Shown here: positions 52,560-61,940 of the stretch, in pieces
Position numbering within the stretch: position 1 is the stretch's first letter
How the letters are laid out: every line of letters begins with the position of its first letter
From: Methylotenera_A sp963701715
Lineage (GTDB): Bacteria > Pseudomonadota > Gammaproteobacteria > Burkholderiales > Methylophilaceae
Direction: 5' to 3'
DNA: 64,000 nt
Assembly: GCA_963701715.1 (NCBI GenBank)
Contig: CAVPAX010000005.1
Span: 310,001-374,000, forward strand
Translations under genes and position numbers: made by a program
The notes under the pieces: generated by a model
The model's database searches: none
Told to the model about the DNA's origin: nothing
What the model saw: the letters and a program-made list of their open reading frames with translations, nothing else

Positions 52560-53390
52560 TTGAACGTATCAGATGCTATAGAGGTGGTTCGGCTGACGGA
52601 TGTGGGTAGGCTTCGTGACCACAATGAAGATGCGGTTGCGAGTGATTTGTCGATTGGACTGTTGGTATTGGCCGATGGTATGGGCGGCTACAAAGCCGGC
52701 GAAGTGGCAAGCGAGATCGCGGTGCTGATGATAGCAGCCGAAATTACTGAATCCTTGCAGAATAAAACGCGTTTGAATAAATCTGCGCCAAATTTATTGC
52801 CAGAATCGCAGATGCTGATAGATGCCGTTGAAAAAACCAATGCAGCAATTTATCAAATTTCGCAAAATCAACTGCAATGCGCTGGCATGGGCACGACATT
52901 GGTTGTCGGAATTTTTACCGATAATAAATTGGTGGTGGGACATATCGGTGATTCGCGCATGTATCGCCTGCGTGCTAAAAATTTAGTGCAACTTACAGAG
53001 GACCATTCGCTGGTGCAGGAGCAAATTAATGCAGGGGTCATTACTCAAGAACAAGCGAAATTGTCTAATAATAGAAACTTGGTGACGCGTGCGCTCGGTA
53101 TAGACCCTGTGGTAGAGCTGGAACTGCAAGAGCTTGATGTTGAAGTTGATGACGTTTATTTGTTATGTTCTGATGGATTGTCAGATTTAATTGACGATGC
53201 GGAAATAGGTGAAATACTAGTTGAAGCTGATGGTAATATCGTACATGCCGCTAACAAACTTATACAATCTGCAAATGAAAACGGCGGCACAGATAATATT
53301 TCGGTAGTGATAGCAACAATAAAAAAGACGTTTACGGCAGAAAGAAGCTGGATTAAAAATTTATTTGGAGGCGCTAAAATCGCCAAATAG
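52560..53390 (+). CDS. PP2C-type serine/threonine phosphatase
   Basis: 276-residue Mg/Mn-dependent phosphatase. All key motifs are present: DVGRLRDHNEDA, VLADGMGGYKAGEVAS, GMGTTLVVG, VGHIGDSRMYRLR, EDHSLVQEQ, LLCSDGLSDLI and GGTDNISVV. The start is a TTG at 52560 behind GGGGG. Reverses Ser/Thr phosphorylation; it forms a signalling cluster with the next FHA gene, but no Ser/Thr kinase is in the window. Confidence 0.88.
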   Translation: MNVSDAIEVVRLTDVGRLRDHNEDAVASDLSIGLLVLADGMGGYKAGEVASEIAVLMIAAEITESLQNKTRLNKSAPNLLPESQMLIDAVEKTNAAIYQISQNQLQCAGMGTTLVVGIFTDNKLVVGHIGDSRMYRLRAKNLVQLTEDHSLVQEQINAGVITQEQAKLSNNRNLVTRALGIDPVVELELQELDVEVDDVYLLCSDGLSDLIDDAEIGEILVEADGNIVHAANKLIQSANENGGTDNISVVIATIKKTFTAERSWIKNLFGGAKIAK

Positions 53391-53447
53391 TACAGTTTTT
53401 AATGGTGGTAAAAAAACGATAAACTAAGAAATATGACAAGGGTGATT

Positions 53448-54194
53448 ATGGCAAAGTTACATTTTTCGTTGGATGGCAACCCGTTAGGTGAGTTTGCATT
53501 AGACAAAGAGCGTATTACTATTGGGCGTCGCCCATCAAATGATATTCGTATTGATAATTTAGCAGTGAGCGGCGACCATGCAGCGATTACGACTATAGGT
53601 AATGATTCATTTTTAGAGGATCTGGATAGTACCAATGGCACCTTGGTAAATAATAAATTGATAAAAAAACATGTGCTTTATCATGGTGATGTTATTGAGT
53701 TTGGTAAGTATCAGCTCAAATATGAAAACAAAACGCAGGAAAAAACGCCAGCGCATCACAATGGTTTCGAAAATACTGTTATCGTGCGACCTAAAAAGCT
53801 GATTGTTCCTGCGCCGGAAGTGGGTGCCGAGGCTGAACAAGTCTTTAATGAGGCAGGCGGTGCACCAACTACATCCATACCTACATCAGCGCCCGCACAG
53901 CAGATTTTCATTGAAACGTCTGCAAAGGAGCAGAAGACTGGTCATTTGCAGGTATTGAATGGAGCCAATTCTGGCCGCGATCTTTCATTGAATAAAGCAC
54001 TTACAACACTAGGCCAGCCTGGTGTGCAGGTGGCTGTGATCACCAAGCGACCGCACGGCTATTTTATTGCACATGTAGAGGGTGAAAAACCCCTAATAGT
54101 GAACGGCCAAAATATTGGTATGCAGGCTTATGAGTTAAATGACCATGATGTGATTGACTTGGTTGGTGTGAAAATGGAATTCTATCTAGCGTAG
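53448..54194 (+). CDS. FHA-domain protein
   Basis: 248 residues. The N-terminal forkhead-associated domain at about 1-90 has ITIGRRPSNDIRIDN, SGDHA and DSTNGTLVNN, the phosphothreonine-binding residues. A Pro/Ala/Ser-rich linker follows, and residues 165-245 look like a second, degenerate FHA-like fold. Start ATG 53448 has AAGGGTG upstream; an earlier start at 53433 is unsupported. Probably reads the phosphorylation state controlled by the neighbouring phosphatase. Confidence 0.82.
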   Translation: MAKLHFSLDGNPLGEFALDKERITIGRRPSNDIRIDNLAVSGDHAAITTIGNDSFLEDLDSTNGTLVNNKLIKKHVLYHGDVIEFGKYQLKYENKTQEKTPAHHNGFENTVIVRPKKLIVPAPEVGAEAEQVFNEAGGAPTTSIPTSAPAQQIFIETSAKEQKTGHLQVLNGANSGRDLSLNKALTTLGQPGVQVAVITKRPHGYFIAHVEGEKPLIVNGQNIGMQAYELNDHDVIDLVGVKMEFYLA

Positions 54195-54256
54195 CCTGGA
54201 ATGTGATGACCAGTATTTTTGATATCTTTTAATTGTATTCTTCAGTTTAAATTTCT

Positions 54257-55882
54257 ATGCGAACTGTAGATATGCTCAATCAGCTCGATCGCCTCAATTC
54301 GATAGGCGTGGCGCTTTCAGCAGAGCGTGACAATAAGCGCCTGCTTGAAATCATCTTATTGGGTGCGAAAGAGCTTACCAACGCCGATGGTGGTACATTA
54401 TATACGGTGACTGAGGACGCAAAGCTCAAGTTTGAGATTATGCGTACACTTAGCCTTGATATTGCGATGGGCGGTACTACGGGTAAGGATGTTCCATTTC
54501 CTCCACTACCTATTTATCTTGAAGACGGCAAGCCAAATAATAATATGGTTGCAGCTTACAGCGTGGTGAATGCTAAAACGGTTAATATCGCAGATGCTTA
54601 TTTAACCGAAGGATTTGATTTCTCCGGCACGCGAAAATTTGATGAGAAGACGGGATACCGTTCAAAATCATTCTTAACTGTGCCGATGAAAAATCATGAA
54701 AATGAAATTATCGGCGTTTTACAATTAATTAATGCAATTGATCCGCAGACTAATCAAATTATTGCTTTTTCTGAATCACATCAACGTTTAGTAGAGTCGC
54801 TTGCGTCACAAGCTGCAGTGGCACTCACCAACCACAATTTAATCGATGGCCTTAAAAATTTATTCGAGTCATTTATCAAACTGATTGCGGACGCAATTGA
54901 TGAGAAATCCCCATACACGGGTGGCCATTGCCAGCGCGTTCCGGAATTGACTATGATGCTGGCAGATGCAGCGGTTAAAACAGATGTAGGCCCGCTAAAA
55001 AGCTTTACCATGACCGAAAAGGAGCTCTATGAGCTCAAGATAGCGGCTTGGCTGCATGATTGTGGAAAAGTTACGACGCCAGAATATGTCATGGATAAAG
55101 CGACCAAGCTGGAAACTATTTTTGACCGGATTCATTTGATTGACGAACGGTTTGAGTTACTTAAAACCCAGCGCGAAAATGCATGCTTGCGTAAAGCGCT
55201 GGCCTCCTCTAGAGATGGAAAAGTTGTAAATCCGCTGCAACTTGAGCATGAAATTAACGTGATTAAAAGAAAACTCGAGGAAGATAAAAACTTTATACGC
55301 AAGATGAATATCGGTGGCGAATCAATGCAATCAGAAGATTTGCAGCGGATTAAAGATATTGCAAATTACGAATATTTGAATGATTCAGGCCATACCGCTA
55401 AATTTTTGAGTGAAAACGAGATATATAACCTCATGATAGAGCGTGGCACCTTAACGCCAGAAGAGCGTATGGTGATTAACAATCATATTGTGGTTACCAT
55501 TAGCATGCTGGATGCGCTCACTTACCCTAAAGACTTGCAACGTGTACCTGAGTATGCAGGAGGGCATCATGAGCGAATGGATGGCAAAGGGTACCCAAAA
55601 GGTTTGACGCGTGATCAAATGTCGATACCAGCGCGCATGATGGGGATTGCTGATATTTTTGAGGCGTTAACTTCTAAAGACAGGCCTTACAAAAAAGCAA
55701 AAACACTTTCTGAAACGCTGAATATTCTAGGAAAAATGCGGCTTGATAATCATATCGATCCGGATATTTTTGATTTATTTATTCGTGAAAAAATTTATTT
55801 ACGTTATGCTGAAAGATTCTTAGAGTCCGCACAAATTGATGAAGTCGATGTTGCCAGCATTCCTGGATATATCGCTTCTTAA
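54257..55882 (+). CDS. GAF and HD-GYP domain phosphodiesterase
   Basis: 541 residues. An N-terminal GAF domain (about 25-195) ends in SLASQAAVALTNH; a c-di-GMP-phosphodiesterase-type HD-GYP follows from about 210. AAWLHDCGKVTTPEY carries the HD, and GGHHERMDGKGYPKGL the GYP motif. Between them lie roughly 160 residues instead of the usual ~65, including a charged helical segment. It closes the PP2C-FHA cluster. Confidence 0.85.
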   Translation: MRTVDMLNQLDRLNSIGVALSAERDNKRLLEIILLGAKELTNADGGTLYTVTEDAKLKFEIMRTLSLDIAMGGTTGKDVPFPPLPIYLEDGKPNNNMVAAYSVVNAKTVNIADAYLTEGFDFSGTRKFDEKTGYRSKSFLTVPMKNHENEIIGVLQLINAIDPQTNQIIAFSESHQRLVESLASQAAVALTNHNLIDGLKNLFESFIKLIADAIDEKSPYTGGHCQRVPELTMMLADAAVKTDVGPLKSFTMTEKELYELKIAAWLHDCGKVTTPEYVMDKATKLETIFDRIHLIDERFELLKTQRENACLRKALASSRDGKVVNPLQLEHEINVIKRKLEEDKNFIRKMNIGGESMQSEDLQRIKDIANYEYLNDSGHTAKFLSENEIYNLMIERGTLTPEERMVINNHIVVTISMLDALTYPKDLQRVPEYAGGHHERMDGKGYPKGLTRDQMSIPARMMGIADIFEALTSKDRPYKKAKTLSETLNILGKMRLDNHIDPDIFDLFIREKIYLRYAERFLESAQIDEVDVASIPGYIAS

Positions 55883-55888
55883 AACAAG

Positions 55889-56161
55889 TTATTTTCTTAA
55901 AAATGTTTTTGTAGCTTCGATTAATTGAGTAAACTTTTTGTCAGAAACTTCGTGAAAAAACTCACCTCCTGGGATTAAATGTATATTGGGTCCAACTTTA
56001 CAAAAACCCATGCATGGTGAATCTTCAACCGAAATAGAAATATTCTTTTTCTGTAACTGTCGTGTTAACTCTAAAATTATTTTTTTGCTTCCGCGTGCCG
56101 CGCATGAGGGATTATTAGGATTTGCGCGATAGTTAGTACACACTAATATTTTTTTTGTCAT
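55889..56161 (-). CDS. Thioredoxin-like [2Fe-2S] ferredoxin
   Basis: 90 residues. The pattern VCTNYR...SCAARGSKKI then SPCMGFCKVGPNIHL has four cysteines placed as in the thioredoxin-fold 2Fe-2S proteins (NuoE C-terminus/Shethna type). Partner unknown. Ends 7 bp from the convergent HD-GYP gene; 23 bp after lpxH. Confidence 0.75.
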   Translation of the reverse strand: MTKKILVCTNYRANPNNPSCAARGSKKIILELTRQLQKKNISISVEDSPCMGFCKVGPNIHLIPGGEFFHEVSDKKFTQLIEATKTFLRK

Positions 56162-56184
56162 TGAAAATTGGCAAATGTTCTAGA

Positions 56185-56910
56185 CTATAGCGTTTGAGAA
56201 TAACAGCCAGAGGCAGTGAGTCGAAGGTAACTGCCTTGTTCATACCAATCTCCCAGCACCCAGCGTTCACATACTTTTCCTTCAACTTCGTGAATGTGCC
56301 TGTCAGGGCGGTGCGTATGTCCATGAATGAATACAGGCGGGTATCCATATTTGCGTAACAAATTATCTACAGCCTCTTTATTTACGTCCATAATTTGCAT
56401 CGATTTGACAGATTTTTCTTGTTCACTTGTGGCGCGTAGCTGTTCGATATAAGCGATCCGAGTTGCTAATGGCTGGTTTAAAAACAGGTTTTTCCAGCTA
56501 GGACTTCGGACTTCTGAACGAAACTGCTGGTATGCAACGTCATCGGTACAAAGTGAATCGCCATGACTTAATAATATGGTTTTTCCATAAAGCATGACCA
56601 AGCTCGGGTCGGGCAGAATGGTAACTCCTGTGGCCTTTGCAAAAACCTCACCGATTAAAAAATCTCGGTTGCCATGCATAAAAAAAACCTTTAGGCCTTG
56701 CCTGGTGAGATTATGAAGTGCGTCGATGATGGACTTGTGGATGCCGCTTGCAATGGCATCGTCACCAGCCCAGTATTCAAACAAATCACCCAAGATATAA
56801 AGTGCTTGGGTGTGTACAGCAGTTTTTTCTAAAAATGCGATAAATGCTTTGGTAATATGCGGGCGTGAATCACATAGATGTAAATCGGAAATAAATAAGC
56901 AGTGATTCAT
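56185..56910 (-). CDS. lpxH: UDP-2,3-diacylglucosamine hydrolase
   Basis: Lipid A synthesis: cleaves UDP-2,3-diacylglucosamine to lipid X. 241 residues with the metallophosphoesterase motifs SDLHLCDSRP, LGDLFEYWAGDD, HGNRDFLIG, SHGDSLCTDD and HGHTHRP. Peripheral inner membrane. Follows ppiB. Confidence 0.94.
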   Translation of the reverse strand: MNHCLFISDLHLCDSRPHITKAFIAFLEKTAVHTQALYILGDLFEYWAGDDAIASGIHKSIIDALHNLTRQGLKVFFMHGNRDFLIGEVFAKATGVTILPDPSLVMLYGKTILLSHGDSLCTDDVAYQQFRSEVRSPSWKNLFLNQPLATRIAYIEQLRATSEQEKSVKSMQIMDVNKEAVDNLLRKYGYPPVFIHGHTHRPDRHIHEVEGKVCERWVLGDWYEQGSYLRLTASGCYSQTL

Positions 56911-56945
56911 GCAGCGGGCAGATAAGCTAATCCGAGCTTGTATAA

Positions 56946-57437
56946 TTAAATTAAACTCGCTTTTTCTATAATCACAGGATCAACTGGAACATCACGATGA
57001 CCGGCTTTACTAGTGGTTTTTACACCTTTAATCTTGTCCACGACATCCATGCCTTCAACCACTTTTCCGAATACGCAGTAACCCCATCCACTTGATGTAG
57101 GTGCCGTGTGATTAAGAAAATCATTGTTAGCAACGTTGATAAAAAACTGGCTGCTGGCAGAATCCGGAATGGATGTACGTGCCATCGCAATGGTATAAGC
57201 ATCATTACTTAGGCCGTTATTTGCCTCATTTTTAATTTCGGCATCAGTGGCCTTTTGTTTCATGTTGGTGTCAAATCCACCGCCTTGAATCATAAAGCCA
57301 TCAATCACGCGATGAAAAATGACCCCGTCATAAAATCCCTTTACTACATATTGCAAAAAATTAGCCACGGTAATAGGGGCCTTTTCAGCGTTAAGTTCAA
57401 GGGTGATGTCGCCAAAATTGGTAGTCAGTTTAACCAC
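56946..57437 (-). CDS. ppiB: Cytoplasmic cyclophilin (peptidyl-prolyl isomerase)
   Basis: 163 residues, no signal peptide. Cyclophilin motifs FHRVIDGFMIQGGGFDTNM, IAMARTSIPDSASSQFFINV and GYCVFGKVVEGMDVVDKI are present. Isomerises X-Pro bonds. A periplasmic paralogue is encoded directly upstream. Confidence 0.93.
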   Translation of the reverse strand: MVKLTTNFGDITLELNAEKAPITVANFLQYVVKGFYDGVIFHRVIDGFMIQGGGFDTNMKQKATDAEIKNEANNGLSNDAYTIAMARTSIPDSASSQFFINVANNDFLNHTAPTSSGWGYCVFGKVVEGMDVVDKIKGVKTTSKAGHRDVPVDPVIIEKASLI

Positions 57438-57488
57438 GTTAAATCCTCAGTAAAATATGTTAAAAAATAAAGTAAAATGAAAGCAAAA

Positions 57489-58064
57489 CTACTTAGCAGC
57501 TTCGGCGAGCAGTTTTACGCTTTTAATTGTAATAGGCCTAACCGGTACATTTTCGTTTCTGCCTATAGTGGCAGTAGGGGAAAGCCCAATTTTTTGTACG
57601 ACTTCGAAACCGCTGGTAACTTTACCAAATACGCAATAACCGATTTGCTCAGGATCGGGGCTGACAAAGTTTAAAAATTGGTTATCAACCAAATTCACAA
57701 AAAACTGCGAAGTGGCAGAATCTGGATCTGCTGTGCGGGCCATGGCGATTGTGCCGGCCTCGTTTAACAGGCCATTGTTGGATTCATTCACAATTGGTGC
57801 GCGCGTGTTTTTCTCGGTTAAGTCGCGCTCAAAGCCTCCGCCTTGAATCATAAAGTTGTTCATCACACGATGAAAAATGGTATTTTCATAATAGCCATCT
57901 TTTACATACTGTAAAAAATTAGCCACTGTTTTGGGTGCTTTTTCTGGGTAAAGTTCAACGACAAAATTACCTAGCGATGTTTCAAATTCAACGCTGGGAG
58001 CCGCATGGATACTTGCTGTACAGGCTAGTAATAAGCCAAAAAGATAAAGCTTAATCTGTTGCAT
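57489..58064 (-). CDS. ppiA: Periplasmic cyclophilin (peptidyl-prolyl isomerase)
   Basis: 191 residues: a signal peptide of ~22 residues (LYLFGLLLACTASIHAA) and a cyclophilin domain with FHRVMNNFMIQGGGFERDL and ATSQFFVNLVDN. The signal-cleavage region is encoded by a stretch resembling the dispersed hairpin element (57988-58028). Adjacent to the L,D-transpeptidase gene with a 1-bp overlap. Confidence 0.93.
   Translation of the reverse strand: MQQIKLYLFGLLLACTASIHAAPSVEFETSLGNFVVELYPEKAPKTVANFLQYVKDGYYENTIFHRVMNNFMIQGGGFERDLTEKNTRAPIVNESNNGLLNEAGTIAMARTADPDSATSQFFVNLVDNQFLNFVSPDPEQIGYCVFGKVTSGFEVVQKIGLSPTATIGRNENVPVRPITIKSVKLLAEAAK
57988..58028. repeat. Dispersed hairpin element, diverged copy E (inside ppiA)
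   Basis: ACGCTGGGAGCCGCATGGAT and the next few bases match copy D at 21 of 25 positions; the right arm is diverged. Encodes CTASIHAAPS at the signal peptide end. Confidence 0.35.
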
Positions 58065-59320
58065 CAGCCAGCACCTTCATAAATAATTTTCCATTGATTG
58101 TTTTCGTTTACCCAATATTGGCGCTTGCGCATTTTATTTTGCAAATTCGGGCTTTTAAAATCCTGTTCAAAATTAACCACGATGATGGGTTGTTCAGTAT
58201 CCGGGTAGCCAAACATACTAATATTATCAATATGAATTGATACTTTGGGTTTGGCGGCTTGAATGCTACGCTTGTAATTAGCCCATTTTTCAAAGCCGCC
58301 ATCGTCATAAAAGAAATTCTTTGAGTAATGGCTTAAGTAGTCATTAGTGTTTTGTGCAGCCCACTCTTTACGCCAGTCTTCTATGGTCTTTTGTAAAGAC
58401 TGTTTCTCGGCCTCCTTCATTTCTAATTTTTCGGTAGATTTATTGCTTTCAAGCCATTCAAGACGGCTTGCGACAATCACAGGAGTCTTGCCCGTTTGTA
58501 ATATTGGTGCCAATGCCTTTAAATCTGGGTTGCTCAGCACAATGCAACCATCGCTGGCACGTGGCGGCCGGCTGTAAGTGTCTGTAGGCGTGCCATGCAG
58601 CCAGATGCCTGAACCATTTTTATTTTGATGTTTATCCAGTTCGTTTGGATAATTAAGTGGGTAAGCTGCATCTCCATACATGTCAGCCAAGGGTTGTGTT
58701 AGTTTTTGTCCTGCAAAATAAACACCCAGAGGTGTGCGCTTGTCACCCTGAACTTGTTTGCCGACACCATTTTTACCGACGGTTACATAATAATCCGCCG
58801 CATATTGCAAAGCACCATCGATATTTTTGTACAAAAAAAGACGCGATTTGGCAGTGTCTACAACAATTAAATGCTCCTGCTCATCACTCAATTTAATCAG
58901 CAAGTTGGGCCGCTGTGTGGTTTTCTTTTGTGATAGGTAATACTCAATACGCGTACGTGCTTCATCCCTTAAGCCTTTGATCTCCTCGCTGCCGGGAGTG
59001 GCTACTTTGGAGCCGCCAAAGGATTCCAAAGCACGGCTTTGTGCAGTCAGTAAGTCGCCGCGAATAAGGTAAGCAAGTTTGAAGTTCGGCGCTGTACGGA
59101 TAAGTTGATTGACCGTTTCAAAAGCTTGCTTGGTTTGGCCTTCGGTGATTTCCAGCAGGCTTTTTACCAACAGACTTTCGACAAGATTCCGGCCAAATTT
59201 ATTGCTGAGCAACTGGTCTGTCAAGCTGCCGTGGTTAACGGCTGTAGCATTCCAAGGTAAAACAACACAAGCTACTACAAAAGCAGTTTTAAAGAATCTA
59301 AATTTTTGAATCAGTTGCAT
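58064..59320 (-). CDS. L,D-transpeptidase with NTF2-like domain
   Basis: About 418 residues: signal peptide (FFKTAFVVACVVLPWNATA), a helical/TPR-like region, a YkuD domain at about 150-290 with VDTAKSRLFLYKN, HGTPTDTYSRPP and the catalytic SDGCIVLSN, then a C-terminal NTF2-like domain also seen in the upstream TPR protein. Builds or remodels 3-3 cross-links or links proteins to peptidoglycan. Start taken at ATG 59320; a TTG at 59386 would overlap the upstream gene by 26 bp. Confidence 0.85.
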   Translation of the reverse strand: MQLIQKFRFFKTAFVVACVVLPWNATAVNHGSLTDQLLSNKFGRNLVESLLVKSLLEITEGQTKQAFETVNQLIRTAPNFKLAYLIRGDLLTAQSRALESFGGSKVATPGSEEIKGLRDEARTRIEYYLSQKKTTQRPNLLIKLSDEQEHLIVVDTAKSRLFLYKNIDGALQYAADYYVTVGKNGVGKQVQGDKRTPLGVYFAGQKLTQPLADMYGDAAYPLNYPNELDKHQNKNGSGIWLHGTPTDTYSRPPRASDGCIVLSNPDLKALAPILQTGKTPVIVASRLEWLESNKSTEKLEMKEAEKQSLQKTIEDWRKEWAAQNTNDYLSHYSKNFFYDDGGFEKWANYKRSIQAAKPKVSIHIDNISMFGYPDTEQPIIVVNFEQDFKSPNLQNKMRKRQYWVNENNQWKIIYEGAG

Positions 59321-59360
59321 TGCAATTTTACTTATTCCTGCTTCAAGTGTTTCAGCAAAA

Positions 59361-60374
59361 TTAATTCGATGCAATTTCTTGGTCAATTAACCAAGCGCCG
59401 TTTGTTTTCTTAAGTATCAATGTCTTATCCGTACGAATTGGTTTGCCATTTGCACGATAGGTCTGCTTAAAAGTCACTTTCGCGCTGTCAGTCCCATCCA
59501 TTGTTATTGTCTGATTTGCCAATTCAACATTGATACTTGCTGGTCTGCTAATGCGATCACGGCGCATTTGTTCCCAAGCTTTGCGGCTTTCACCTTTGGC
59601 TGGCTTAAAGCTATCTGCATAACTGGCAAAATATTTATCTAAGTCCTTGCTAGACCACGCTTTTGCCCAATTGTTTACAGCATCGGTGATGTTTTGTTCT
59701 TCATTTGCAGCAGCATCGGTAACTGGTTTTACAGGTTCAGCTTTTTTGTCTGGTGGACGAATTGGCATTGTACCGGTTTTGGTTGATTTGCTAGTGTCAG
59801 TTGCTTTTGCGGCTATAATTGTTTTATTGCCGGTGCCGAACAAATCTTTAATCATCGACAATTTGCTTTGTGCACGCGCGTTGCCGCTATCAAGTTGCAG
59901 GGCCTTGTCGTAAGCCTCAGAAGCCATGCGTGCATAAATGTCACCTAGGTTTTCATGTGCAGTAGCGTAACTCGGATGCGTTTTAATGGCGGTCTCTAAT
60001 GCTTTTTTGGCTTTGTCGTATTGGCCAGCATCCGCATACAGAACGGCCAGGTTGTTGTATGGCTCGGGCAGGTTTGGATATTTTTCAGTCAGGTCTGTAA
60101 ACGATTTAATGGCCTCGTCACGTTTGCCGCTCTCCGCTAAAATAATGCCTTTCATAAACATGGCCTGCGCATCGCGCGGGTTTGCAGCCAAATAAGTATT
60201 AATGCGTTCCAGTGCGGCAGCTTGCTGGCCCTGCGCTGCTAGCTGCGAAATGTCTTTTAGTTCATCGGCGAGAGCACTTAAGGATACAAATGATAATACG
60301 ACTATAATTGCGGCATAGAGTCTTGCCAAATAATGTAATGGAGACGATGTTAGCAAAGCGTTGCGAATTGTCAT
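59361..60374 (-). CDS. Periplasmic TPR protein with NTF2-like domain
   Basis: 337 residues: N-terminal signal/anchor segment (about 15-36), three or four TPR units (AAALERINTYLAANPRDAQA; LPEPYNNLAVLYADAGQYDK; SYATAHENLGDIYARMASEA), a linker, and a C-terminal NTF2-like (Cds6-type) domain (AVNNWAKAWSSKDLDKYFAS). Likely scaffolds or assists the L,D-transpeptidase encoded next. Confidence 0.8.
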   Translation of the reverse strand: MTIRNALLTSSPLHYLARLYAAIIVVLSFVSLSALADELKDISQLAAQGQQAAALERINTYLAANPRDAQAMFMKGIILAESGKRDEAIKSFTDLTEKYPNLPEPYNNLAVLYADAGQYDKAKKALETAIKTHPSYATAHENLGDIYARMASEAYDKALQLDSGNARAQSKLSMIKDLFGTGNKTIIAAKATDTSKSTKTGTMPIRPPDKKAEPVKPVTDAAANEEQNITDAVNNWAKAWSSKDLDKYFASYADSFKPAKGESRKAWEQMRRDRISRPASINVELANQTITMDGTDSAKVTFKQTYRANGKPIRTDKTLILKKTNGAWLIDQEIASN

Positions 60375-60512
60375 TATGATATACTCAAATGAGTTAGTAA
60401 AAATCGCATTCTATCAATTGCATAGCTAACATCCAATAGCCATGTCGGTGTTAAGGCGATAAATTTCATTTTTTTATCTATTTTCAGTGGTTTAACACTT
60501 TATAATTCACAA

Positions 60513-61910
60513 ATGTTAAAAATTTACAACTCTCTCAGCCGCGAAAAGCAACCATTTAACCCAATTGAGGCAGGCAAAGTCCGCATGTATGTATGCGGCA
60601 TGACGGTGTATGATTTCTGCCACTTGGGCCATGCCCGCGTGATGGTGGTATTTGATATGGTTTCCCGCTGGTTCCGCGCCTCAGGTTTTGATGTGACTTA
60701 TGTCCGTAACATTACCGATATCGACGACAAAATCATCAAACGCGCCAACGAGAACGGTGAGACGATAGATGTGCTGACGCAGCGCTTTATTGATGCCATG
60801 GATGAAGATTCAGCCAAGCTCGGCATTATCCGGCCGGATATTGAACCGCGTGCCACGCAGCATATTCAGGGCATGCTGGATATGATCAATGCGCTCATTG
60901 CCAAAGGCCATGCCTATTTGGCTGATAATGGCGATGTATTTTACAGTGTGCGCAGTTTTGCAGAATATGGCAAACTTTCTGGCAAAAGTCTTGAAGATTT
61001 GCGCGCTGGCGAGAGGGTGGAAGTTGATACATTCAAAAAAGACCCGATGGACTTTGTGCTTTGGAAAGCGGTAAAGCCCGGTGAGCCAAGCTGGGATTCT
61101 CCATGGGGGAAAGGCCGCCCGGGCTGGCATATCGAATGCTCGGTGATGAGCGAGAAACACTTGGGGAATCATTTTGATATTCACGGTGGCGGACAGGATT
61201 TGCAGTTTCCGCATCATGAGAATGAAATCGCACAAAGTGAGGCTGCGCATGGCTGCCAAATGGCTAATTACTGGATGCACAACGGTTTTGTGCGGGTCGA
61301 TGATGAGAAGATGTCCAAGTCACTCGGTAACTTTTTTACGATTCGAGAAGTACTAAAGGTGCTTACAAAGGAATATCGCGGTGATGAGCAGAAGGCCGCT
61401 GAAGTTATAAGATTTTTTATCTTGCGAGCGCATTATCGCAGCCCGCTCAATTATTCAGACAAACACTTGGATGATGCCAAATCTTCCCTAACAAGGCTTT
61501 ATACGGCTTTTAGAGATTTGCCAATGATCTATCAACATACATGGAACGATCCATATCCTGCCCGTTTTAAAGCGGCAATGGAAGATGATTTTAATACCGC
61601 GGAAGCAATTGCAGTTTTATTTGAAATAGCTAATGAGCTAAATAAAACAAGTGACCCATATTATGCTGGGATGCTTAAGTACCTTGGAGGTGTGCTAGGA
61701 CTGTTACAAAGAGATCCAACCGAGTTTCGACAATCAGGCGCTCAGCTGGGCAGCATTACTCCAGAAGAAATTGAGAGTTTGATCGATGCAAGATTGCATG
61801 CCAGAAAAATAAGAGATTTTGCTGAGGCGGACAGAATTAGAGGTCACTTGGCAGGGGTTGGAATTTTACTGGAAGATACAGCACAAGGCACGATTTGGCG
61901 TCGCGCTTAA
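60513..61910 (+). CDS. cysS: Cysteinyl-tRNA synthetase
   Basis: 465-residue class I synthetase: zinc-site cysteine in YVCGMTVYDFC, HIGH-like HLGHARVMVVFD, WHIECSVMS and HGGGQDLQFPHHENEIAQ, and the KMSKS loop DDEKMSKSLGNFF. Full length. argJ follows 30 bp downstream. Confidence 0.97.
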   Translation: MLKIYNSLSREKQPFNPIEAGKVRMYVCGMTVYDFCHLGHARVMVVFDMVSRWFRASGFDVTYVRNITDIDDKIIKRANENGETIDVLTQRFIDAMDEDSAKLGIIRPDIEPRATQHIQGMLDMINALIAKGHAYLADNGDVFYSVRSFAEYGKLSGKSLEDLRAGERVEVDTFKKDPMDFVLWKAVKPGEPSWDSPWGKGRPGWHIECSVMSEKHLGNHFDIHGGGQDLQFPHHENEIAQSEAAHGCQMANYWMHNGFVRVDDEKMSKSLGNFFTIREVLKVLTKEYRGDEQKAAEVIRFFILRAHYRSPLNYSDKHLDDAKSSLTRLYTAFRDLPMIYQHTWNDPYPARFKAAMEDDFNTAEAIAVLFEIANELNKTSDPYYAGMLKYLGGVLGLLQRDPTEFRQSGAQLGSITPEEIESLIDARLHARKIRDFAEADRIRGHLAGVGILLEDTAQGTIWRRA

Positions 61911-61940
61911 TAAGAAAAATGAGTTAAAGGAAATTGAAGT

